DNA of 5,182 nt from Candidatus Dojkabacteria bacterium S2_J21. Its GTDB lineage: Bacteria > Patescibacteria > Dojkabacteria > SC72. This document shows positions 1 to 5,182 of this stretch, one piece after another. Each line of letters starts with the position of its first letter. Within the stretch, counting starts at the first letter, position 1. Below the pieces are notes generated by a model. It had not been told where the DNA came from, ran no database searches, and saw only the letters and a program-made list of their open reading frames with translations. The position numbers and the translations under genes were made by a program. The stretch lies in the NCBI GenBank assembly GCA_019248085.1, contig JAEHHF010000020.1, positions 1 to 5,182 on the forward strand, in the 5' to 3' direction.

Positions 1-2211
1 TTGATACTGTTTTCTTTCATCTTCAATTTGGGTTTGCCCTTCCTTCCTTTTATCGATAGCCTGTTGAATAACCTGTTCTTGCCTATTCATAGCAGAGACG
101 TTATTCATTGTCTGCTGATCGGCAGGAGGTTCAAATATCTGAGCCATTTCCTCCATAGTTCGAGTATCGGTCATGCCTTCTTTACTCTTACGATCTTCAA
201 GTTCTTTTGGATTGGTAGTGATGAGCTCGTGTTCTGCTTGACTTGCAATGATTTGTATCCCAACATGGTTGGCACCAGCAAAGAAGAGCCCTTGTCCACG
301 GTCACAACTTAGTAAGTAATTTTTTTCTCCATCAGACAGATTGAATACAGTTTGTAACTTATCTACTGAAGAAGGGCTTTGTTTCATCAATATTTGCATT
401 GAGGAGTTTGAGATGATGGCTTTCCCCATATCATTATTAAGGAAATCCGCCACATCCTGGGTTATTGTTGTTAATCCGAGATAATATTTTCTTGCTCTTT
501 TCGCGATGGAGTACATAAAGTTTGCGGAATCTTGGCTTTGCATCATATACCAAGCTTCATCAACTATGAGCAACCTTTTCCTCTTATCTTTTCTAATCTT
601 AGTCCATATGAAGTCGAGCATTATATACATAGAGAGAGGTTTCAATTCTTCCTGTAGGTCTCTGATGCTGAATACGGTGAAAGGATTCTTTATCTCGAAG
701 TTACTCTCTTCGTTGAATATCCCTGCTGCACTTCCAATGATATATTTTTCCATTCTTCTGGCCAGATCATGAGCCTCATTTTCTGCCATTCCCTTTAAGA
801 CTTTGTATAGGTCTTCTAGTAGGGGAGGTTTCTTGGTTTGAGTGGTTGGGTCGAATGTAATACCTTTCTCCCTATAAGTAAGAATTAGAGCTTTGTCTAA
901 TATTGATTCCTCAACGTTAACTAATCCACCAAAAAGGATCTTGAAGAAACCGTGCAATGTTAGGAGCTTCATTCTAAGTTCATCATCACCAGCTTCGGAT
1001 ACGCCAGAAAGTTCAAAAGGATTCATCTTGTTCCCCTTGTCTTGAGAGAATGATATGTATGACCCATCTACTGCATCTGAAAGTGTTTGATATTCTTTTT
1101 CAGGGTCGATGACTATAACTTCTGTCCCAAGCATTAAACTTCTAAGAATCTCAAGTTTAACGAAATAACTCTTTCCTGCACCTGCTTTTGCAAATACAAC
1201 CGTATTTGCGTTCTCTAATTGGAACCTATCAAATATAACCAAACTCTTGTTGTGCATGTTGATTCCATACATAATCCCGTTGTCCATAGTTAATTCTGAA
1301 GTAACAAATGGGAATGTAGTTGCTAGTGAGGTTGTATCCATGTTTCGAGTAATATACAACTTGTCTAATCCTAAAGGTTGTGTGCTTATGAATCCTTGGT
1401 CTTGTTGTAACATTGCCGGTTTTGCAGTTACACTCATAGCCGCAAATGTGGAAATTACATTCCTAGAATATTTTTCGAGGAGTTTCTTGTTAGAGGCATA
1501 TATTGTTATGTACATACCAAAGTGAAAATATTTTTCAGTCCCTTCTGCGATTGAATCTTGTAATTGTTGAGCATCAGAAAGAGCAACCTTTAATGTAGGA
1601 TCTACGACTTTTCTATCTTCCATCTGTGAGTAGAGTGTAGCTTCCATCTCTCCTATTTTACGTTTTAATTTCTCAAGTATATCTTTGGATTCAACAGGGT
1701 AATAGAAAGTACTAATTCTCAAAGAATGCTCAAAGTTGACTATTGGCGAGAGCCAGTTAGGGCCTACGATTCTAGGGTAGCTGCTTATGAAAAACGTCTT
1801 AAAGAAGTAGTCTCCCATTTGGAGGTGACTGAAATCTATTTCTATGTCTATTGGAGCAATGATATCCTTTATTGACATATTCTTATCCAACATAGTGACA
1901 TCGTCATCCACAACAGAGGTATCTTTAGATGGATCTTTAGAATTGGACTTTCTATTTACTTTTGCCGATATGTCATCTAAGAACTTAAAAAGGAAACTCT
2001 TTTTCTTGGGTTTCTTCTCTTCGTCGGTATCAATGGGATCATTAAACCGGTCTTTTCCAGACTCATCTTTTTTTGCCATCTCTTTCTGTAAATCTTGTTT
2101 GAAATTTTGATATTTTTCGCCAAGAGGTTGAAGCTTCTCTGCTTGAGCACCAAGCTCCTGAGCTGCTTTATTCTCAAATGTTCGGTTATAGTTATTAATT
2201 TCGTCAGGCAT
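1..2211 (-). CDS. virB4: VirB4-type conjugation/type IV secretion ATPase, C-terminus cut by window edge
   Basis: This is the cytoplasmic AAA+ motor of a type IV secretion-like system, which couples ATP hydrolysis to transport or assembly. The minus strand reads without a stop for 737 codons from the ATG at 2211 to the left edge. Residues 1-115 are charged and rich in Lys, Asp and Gln, and look like a linker or coiled coil. From about residue 118 (IAPIDIEIDF) a VirB4-like region begins. Walker A is AKAGAGKS at 341-348 (Lys347, Ser348). IDPEKEY follows at 368-374, Walker B is IVDEAW with Asp551 and Glu552, and TQD sits at 584-586, all in the VirB4/TraC order. After the usual end of the ATPase core (LITTNP, Pro668) at least 69 more Gln/Glu/Lys-rich residues follow. 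The start overlaps the end of the upstream gene by 8 bases, so translation is probably coupled. A purine-rich AGAAGAAGAAGAAA precedes the ATG instead of a GGAGG-like site. Family call is firm; the secreted substrate is unknown. Confidence 0.93.
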   Translation of the reverse strand, partial: MPDEINNYNRTFENKAAQELGAQAEKLQPLGEKYQNFKQDLQKEMAKKDESGKDRFNDPIDTDEEKKPKKKSFLFKFLDDISAKVNRKSNSKDPSKDTSVVDDDVTMLDKNMSIKDIIAPIDIEIDFSHLQMGDYFFKTFFISSYPRIVGPNWLSPIVNFEHSLRISTFYYPVESKDILEKLKRKIGEMEATLYSQMEDRKVVDPTLKVALSDAQQLQDSIAEGTEKYFHFGMYITIYASNKKLLEKYSRNVISTFAAMSVTAKPAMLQQDQGFISTQPLGLDKLYITRNMDTTSLATTFPFVTSELTMDNGIMYGINMHNKSLVIFDRFQLENANTVVFAKAGAGKSYFVKLEILRSLMLGTEVIVIDPEKEYQTLSDAVDGSYISFSQDKGNKMNPFELSGVSEAGDDELRMKLLTLHGFFKILFGGLVNVEESILDKALILTYREKGITFDPTTQTKKPPLLEDLYKVLKGMAENEAHDLARRMEKYIIGSAAGIFNEESNFEIKNPFTVFSIRDLQEELKPLSMYIMLDFIWTKIRKDKRKRLLIVDEAWYMMQSQDSANFMYSIAKRARKYYLGLTTITQDVADFLNNDMGKAIISNSSMQILMKQSPSSVDKLQTVFNLSDGEKNYLLSCDRGQGLFFAGANHVGIQIIASQAEHELITTNPKELEDRKSKEGMTDTRTMEEMAQIFEPPADQQTMNNVSAMNRQEQVIQQAIDKRKEGQTQIEDERKQYQ

Positions 2212-2848
2212 TTTCTTCTTCTTCTGGATTATATATGGTGTAAAATTCTGATAGCAACTCAGTATTATTTAATTGATGGCCAAATAATCCCATTCGGGAG
2301 AGCTGTTTGAGAACATGGTCTCTCTTAGGGTACAGGAATATTTTAGCTTTTTCCAATAGCTGAGCTATTTCCATCTGTTTGTATTTATCTTCATCTTCAT
2401 TCTTCTTTTTCTTACCCAGAATCCCAATATCTTGTAATACTAGCCCAGGATTATATGGGATTACTACAAAGAAGCTTTTATCTAGCACATCATTCTTTAC
2501 AATGAGGTTTTGAACAAAGAGGGTGTATATTTCTAACTGTTTCTTTAGACCTTCGCCCATTTCTCTCTGCTTCTGTGATTCAAGGTAATCAATATAACTA
2601 GTGATATCGATTCTCTTAGTCCTAATCAATATTTGGATTGGAAAGTTCAGGGAGTTTAACAATCCAGCAAATGCATAAATCTTATTATCTTGTTCATATT
2701 CAGCTAGAAGGTCAAAGTTTATAGCTGAGGTTTGTATTACCATAGCTACACTGCCACTTTTAGTAACAACCAAGTCCTCTTGGATATCTCTCACTGCTAA
2801 TTCATCTTGTGTTGAGGCTATCGCTCTAGCTCGTGTATTTTTATCCAC
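2204..2848 (-). CDS. TraC-like protein resembling the VirB4 N-terminal domain
   Basis: This 214-residue soluble protein has no membrane segment and no Walker motifs. Its first 90 residues resemble the N-terminal (non-ATPase) domain of VirB4/TraC/TrbE proteins: a DIQEDLVV strand at 21-28, INFDLL at 43-48, EQD at 52-54, and NSLNFPIQILIRTKR at 65-79. A helical stretch rich in Lys, Glu and Gln follows (about 90-120), then a buried strand FFVVIPYNP (126-134), a Lys-rich loop KKKKNEDED (146-154), and a C-terminal helical part ending in a Glu run. Such stand-alone proteins directly upstream of VirB4 are, from memory, typical of CPR genomes and are often labelled TraC family. It probably works as a partner of the downstream ATPase (inference). 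It starts on GTG one base after the stop of the PrgI gene, with no Shine-Dalgarno and no nearby ATG alternative, so re-initiation is likely. The TGA stop lies inside the start region of the ATPase gene. Confidence 0.85.
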   Translation of the reverse strand: MDKNTRARAIASTQDELAVRDIQEDLVVTKSGSVAMVIQTSAINFDLLAEYEQDNKIYAFAGLLNSLNFPIQILIRTKRIDITSYIDYLESQKQREMGEGLKKQLEIYTLFVQNLIVKNDVLDKSFFVVIPYNPGLVLQDIGILGKKKKNEDEDKYKQMEIAQLLEKAKIFLYPKRDHVLKQLSRMGLFGHQLNNTELLSEFYTIYNPEEEENA

Positions 2849-2849
2849 G

Positions 2850-3653
2850 TTATATGTTTTTAATCTTAATAGGTAATTTATGTTTTTCCTCGGTTATGAC
2901 AATTTGTACCTTAGGGAATTTGTATTGAGGATGGATGAATTCGAGGTGATATATACCTTTCGCCCATATCTTATTAGTTAAGAAATATCCACTTTGGCCC
3001 GTTCTATTAGCATACAAGATTTTACCATCTTCTCCCTTCATATATGTTATGACATTTGGAACTGGAGTCATCGCTCCCGTATATAGCCATACATTGATAT
3101 TCCCAGGTAAATTATCAAGATTTTGTATTGTAAATTCGTAATTGGCTCTGTTTTCTTCAGATATTATCAATGTGCTTAGAACGTTTGGTGTAATTGCATC
3201 CGCTGTAGGGTCAGTAGTATTATCCTCGGGGATAGATTGTGGTTGCTGTATATTTCCACCGATTATGACATTTGTTTTTTCTTTGGAATCTTTATGTATG
3301 AGTTTTCCTTCTGTTGAGGGTTTTAGTTCTGGTTTACTTCTCTCCTGTTGCATCTCATTATTCATCCAAACTCTTTGCGTAGGGGCGGCTATTGCACTGA
3401 AATAGTTCTTTATGAAGAGATCTGCATCTTGATCATTTATTGGAACTAGGCCCAAGAAGATCCCTGAACCTGAAGATAGTAAGAATACAGGGATACCGAT
3501 GATCGCGGGAATAGTTTTTCCGACAGTTAGATATATCATGAGTCCACCAAATCCTAACCCTATTGCTAAGTATGCAAATTCTTTCAGAGTAAACTTCGAA
3601 AAGAGTTTAAACTCTACGTCTAATATATTTTGCGGTATCGCATGTTGTCTCAT
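2850..3653 (-). CDS. PrgI-family (VirB3-like) membrane protein with C-terminal beta-rich domain
   Basis: This is an inner-membrane component of a type IV secretion-like apparatus and the first gene of the visible operon. The N-terminus (RQHAIPQNILDVEFKLFSKF, then TLKEF) is characteristic of the PrgI family, which fixes the ATG start. Two hydrophobic segments, about residues 26-44 and 48-71, form the VirB3-like hairpin. Residues 72-100 (INDQDADLFIKNYFSAI) complete the PrgI domain. A hydrophilic Gln/Pro/Thr-rich linker spans about 100-155. Residues 156-262 look like a beta-sandwich of the carboxypeptidase-regulatory/Ig-like kind: PNV, VPNVITYMKGEDGKILYANR at 198-217, TGQSGYFLTN at 218-227, KGIYHLEF at 232-239. 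Firmicute PrgI proteins lack this extension, but similar tails are remembered from Microgenomates homologues. Its side of the membrane is unproven; the hairpin would put both ends on the same side. No Shine-Dalgarno is visible before the ATG. The gene ends in TAA one base before the next start. Confidence 0.9.
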   Translation of the reverse strand: MRQHAIPQNILDVEFKLFSKFTLKEFAYLAIGLGFGGLMIYLTVGKTIPAIIGIPVFLLSSGSGIFLGLVPINDQDADLFIKNYFSAIAAPTQRVWMNNEMQQERSKPELKPSTEGKLIHKDSKEKTNVIIGGNIQQPQSIPEDNTTDPTADAITPNVLSTLIISEENRANYEFTIQNLDNLPGNINVWLYTGAMTPVPNVITYMKGEDGKILYANRTGQSGYFLTNKIWAKGIYHLEFIHPQYKFPKVQIVITEEKHKLPIKIKNI

Positions 3654-3662
3654 ATATGGCAG

Positions 3663-3691
3663 ATTTTACAATATTTCTTACTAAGAGTTTA
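3663..3691 (-). promoter_or_regulatory. Candidate promoter for the PrgI/TraC-like/VirB4 operon
   Basis: Read on the minus strand, TAAAAT (3668-3663) matches the -10 consensus at five of six bases. TAAACT (3691-3686) is a weak -35 (three of six) at a 17-base spacing. The predicted start of transcription is near 3656, only about 3 bases before the ATG at 3653. This is the weakest of the three promoter calls, but it lies in the only gap available to the operon. Confidence 0.4.
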
Positions 3692-3716
3692 CCAGAATAT
3701 TGATTAAAGTTTTAGA

Positions 3717-3725
3717 TGGTATAAT
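3717..3725 (+). promoter_or_regulatory. Extended -10 promoter for the nucleotidyltransferase gene
   Basis: The string TGGTATAAT is a perfect TGnTATAAT extended -10 element, with TATAAT at 3720-3725. Only a poorly placed -35-like TTGATT (3700-3705, 14-base spacer) is present, which is acceptable for an extended -10 promoter. Transcription would start around 3731-3732, on the ATG itself (3731), so the mRNA would be leaderless. Confidence 0.65.
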
Positions 3726-3730
3726 GGATT

Positions 3731-4501
3731 ATGTATATATCTCAAAAAACGGTTGTGGATCTTACAAAATTTAGAACATTAATGGGTTGTAATCTTACAG
3801 AAGAGAAAGCTAGGTATATTTGGGGTAAGAATTCGGTTAAAAATACAGATATTTCCTTTGGAAAAGAACAGACAAATGAGTATGTTGATTCTAAGATTGA
3901 ACTTGCTAAGCAGAATGTAAAATATCTTTTTGTTGGTAACTTGGTTAAGTTCATTGGTGTGTCTGGTTCTGTGGCTGCGGGCTTTGCAAAGGAAGACGAT
4001 GATATTGATATTTTTGTAGTGGTTAAGAATGATACGGCATGGATATATAGGGCGTTATTGGTATTTAAGAATATTTTTCATCACAAGATTAGAACTAAGT
4101 TGGATGGTGAGAGGGTGAAGGATAAGTTTTGTTTAAATTTGATATGCGAGGAGAGAGACGTGGTATTTGAGAATGATATGTTTAACTTTCATGAGTTGAT
4201 GTATTTGGTGCCGATATTTAACGAAAAATATTTGAACTATATCTATTCTCAGAATGTATGGTTAAGGGAGGTGTGTGGGGTTAAGAATGAATTAATGGTG
4301 AATAGGGTTAGTGTGAGTAAGAAAAAGAATATATTTTTTAAGGTCTTAAACTTTAAGGCTTTCTTCTTACAATTGATATTTATGCTTTTATCTAAACATA
4401 GTCCTGAGGTTAGAAGGTTGAAAACAAATTTCAAGAGGGGGAGGATAGAGTTCTTTCCAGAGGATTACAAGGTGAAGAGGATGGAGAAATATTTTAAGTA
4501 A
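3731..4501 (+). CDS. Nucleotidyltransferase-fold (Pol beta superfamily) domain protein
   Basis: This complete 256-residue protein probably transfers a nucleotide to an unknown acceptor. The core motif is SGSVAAGFAKEDDDIDIFVV at 78-97: Gly79-Ser80 followed by the acidic pair Asp91 and Asp93, matching the G-S-x(n)-D-x-D signature of Pol beta-type nucleotidyltransferases. It is preceded by a helix and the strand VKFIGV. The next core strand, DKFCLNLICE (131-140), has Asn136 near where a third metal-binding acid might be expected. The C-terminal half is basic, with a hydrophobic helix at about 201-220, and ends in RIEFFPEDYKVKRMEKYF. Similar tails are remembered in CPR proteins of this group, so the protein looks full length. 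I do not recognise a specific substrate (aminoglycoside, tRNA and protein are all possible). No Shine-Dalgarno precedes the ATG at 3731. A second ATG at 3782 (Met18) also lacks one. The coding strand is notably poor in C around 4261-4320. Confidence 0.82.
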   Translation: MYISQKTVVDLTKFRTLMGCNLTEEKARYIWGKNSVKNTDISFGKEQTNEYVDSKIELAKQNVKYLFVGNLVKFIGVSGSVAAGFAKEDDDIDIFVVVKNDTAWIYRALLVFKNIFHHKIRTKLDGERVKDKFCLNLICEERDVVFENDMFNFHELMYLVPIFNEKYLNYIYSQNVWLREVCGVKNELMVNRVSVSKKKNIFFKVLNFKAFFLQLIFMLLSKHSPEVRRLKTNFKRGRIEFFPEDYKVKRMEKYFK

Positions 4502-4512
4502 ATTGAATTGGT

Positions 4513-4541
4513 TTAACAAAATCTTCTCTGTAATGTATCAT
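4513..4541 (+). promoter_or_regulatory. Sigma-70-like promoter for the alpha/beta hydrolase gene
   Basis: TTAACA (4513-4518) and TATCAT (4536-4541) each match the -35 and -10 consensus at five of six bases and are separated by exactly 17 bases. The transcription start would fall at about 4548-4550, next to or on the ATG at 4550, giving an mRNA with almost no leader. It lies in the 48-base gap after the nucleotidyltransferase stop, so the hydrolase can be transcribed independently. I see no terminator hairpin in the gap, so read-through from the upstream gene is also possible. Confidence 0.65.
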
Positions 4542-4549
4542 TTAAATAT

Positions 4550-5182
4550 ATGGCTATATTCAATTACAACGGAGGTGATATCAACTACACAGTACAAGGA
4601 GAGGGCAACCCAATCGTTTTGATTCATGGTTTTGGTTTAGATAGTAGAATGTGGAATAAGCAAGTACAAGAACTATCCAAGACAAACAAGGTTATAACAT
4701 ATGACATGAGAGGCTTCGGAAAATCCTCCTTACCCATCAATAAATACAGTCACCTAGAAGATTTACATGAACTTCTGAAATCTCTTGGTATTTCGGAAAC
4801 TAAGATAGCAGGTCTCTCATTTGGAGGTGAAGTGGCTACAGAATATGCATTAAAATACCCGAGTGAAGTAAATAGTTTGATATTATTATCTCCCGCTTTG
4901 AGTGGAATAAAGGGAGATAGTACAGAATGGGAAGCCTTGGTAGAATTGGGTAAGAATGGAGATATAGCAGGGATTCGAGAAAGAATGCTTAAGAACCCAG
5001 TTTTCAAAGATCTTAAAGAAAGTTCTGAGGAATTGAGGCTAGTAACAGAAATAGTCCAAGATTATACTGGTTTTCATTTCCAAAGTAGGGACCCAAGAGA
5101 ATATACAGATGTGAGTGGAAAGTTAAAAGAATTGACCTGCTCAGTTGAGGTAATAATCGGAGAGAATGATGAGACAGTACAG
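4550..5182 (+). CDS. Alpha/beta hydrolase, C-terminus cut by window edge
   Basis: The 211 visible residues are the body of a small alpha/beta-hydrolase-fold enzyme of the esterase/haloperoxidase-like type, with a Ser-Asp-His triad. Early strands lead to the oxyanion-loop motif IHGFG (25-29). This is followed by YDMRGFGKSS (51-60), which is typical of the family, and the nucleophile elbow GLSFGG (88-93) with Ser90. A cap region occupies about 115-185. The strand VEVIIGENDE (199-208) carries Asp207 as the likely triad acid. The catalytic His lies beyond the right edge; with a usual length near 250-260 residues, about 40-50 are missing. The start is supported by the short standard N-terminus (INYTVQGEGNPIVLIHG). 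No signal peptide is seen, so it is probably cytoplasmic. The substrate cannot be inferred. There is no Shine-Dalgarno before the ATG, and base usage is richer in A and C than in the gene before it. Confidence 0.9.
   Translation, partial: MAIFNYNGGDINYTVQGEGNPIVLIHGFGLDSRMWNKQVQELSKTNKVITYDMRGFGKSSLPINKYSHLEDLHELLKSLGISETKIAGLSFGGEVATEYALKYPSEVNSLILLSPALSGIKGDSTEWEALVELGKNGDIAGIRERMLKNPVFKDLKESSEELRLVTEIVQDYTGFHFQSRDPREYTDVSGKLKELTCSVEVIIGENDETVQ

Noticed and set aside
1..772. Plus-strand open frames of 103 and 88 codons opposite the ATPase gene.
   Set aside because: They lie antisense to conserved VirB4 motifs (Walker B, TQD), show no recognisable domain, and have no promoter or ribosome binding site. 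They are shadows of the real gene.
1977..2177. A 66-codon minus-strand frame inside the start of the ATPase gene.
   Set aside because: It overlaps the Lys-rich linker of the ATPase in another frame, and its Lys/Arg-rich composition is a by-product of AT-rich sequence.
2211..2226. (GAA)4-like purine tract spanning the end of the TraC-like gene and the region just before the ATPase start, as a phase-variable repeat or Shine-Dalgarno.
   Set aside because: Unit changes are multiples of three and would only add or remove Glu residues. The tract is short, lacks a GGAGG core, and is explained by the EEEEN coding sequence.
1..3653. The secretion cluster as a complete integrative or conjugative element.
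   Set aside because: No integrase, relaxase, coupling protein or attachment repeats are visible. PrgI/VirB4 clusters also occur as fixed chromosomal loci in CPR genomes. The left flank would be needed to decide.
3724..3774. An alternative ATG at 3724, 7 bases upstream of the chosen nucleotidyltransferase start.
   Set aside because: It is in a different frame, reaches a TAG after 16 codons, and overlaps the -10 element.
4499..4549. A possible intrinsic terminator after the nucleotidyltransferase gene.
   Set aside because: No GC-rich inverted repeat or following T run is present; the gap is fully occupied by promoter elements.
4750..5007. An 85-codon minus-strand frame opposite the hydrolase gene.
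   Set aside because: It is antisense to the conserved GLSFGG region and shows no independent support.

Overview
The window is AT-rich and gene-dense. It looks like chromosomal DNA from a Candidate Phyla Radiation (Patescibacteria) bacterium, most likely of the Microgenomates/Katanobacteria (WWE3) type. This rests on remembered family resemblance, not on a search. The clues are a compact PrgI / TraC-like / VirB4 cluster of the kind common in these genomes, a CPR-style small nucleotidyltransferase, very short intergenic gaps, and translation starts without clear Shine-Dalgarno sequences. UGA acts as a normal stop (the TraC-like gene ends on TGA and overlaps the next start), so the recoded UGA=Gly lineages (Gracilibacteria/Absconditabacteria) are unlikely.

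Left part (1-3653, minus strand, read right to left): three tightly packed genes of a type IV secretion-like apparatus. First comes a PrgI-family (VirB3-like) membrane protein with a C-terminal beta-rich domain (2850-3653). One base later comes a soluble protein resembling the N-terminal domain of VirB4/TraC ATPases (2204-2848). It overlaps by 8 bases a VirB4-type AAA+ ATPase (1-2211) whose C-terminus runs off the left edge. The 737 visible codons of the ATPase are uninterrupted. The spacing implies one transcript with translational coupling. PrgI would anchor the complex in the membrane, and the two VirB4-related polypeptides would form the cytoplasmic motor.

Middle (3654-3730): a 77-base divergent intergenic region with outward-facing promoter candidates for the secretion operon (minus) and the nucleotidyltransferase gene (plus).

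Right part (3731-5182, plus strand): a complete nucleotidyltransferase-fold protein (3731-4501), a 48-base gap with a good sigma-70-like promoter, and an alpha/beta hydrolase (from 4550) cut by the right edge before its catalytic His. These two genes have no visible functional link to the secretion cluster.

The most notable cross-gene pattern is that the best promoter candidate before each of the three transcription units puts the predicted transcription start at, or within about 3 bases of, the start codon. This suggests leaderless or near-leaderless mRNAs. I found no RNA genes, CRISPR arrays, insertion sequences or convincing intrinsic terminators.
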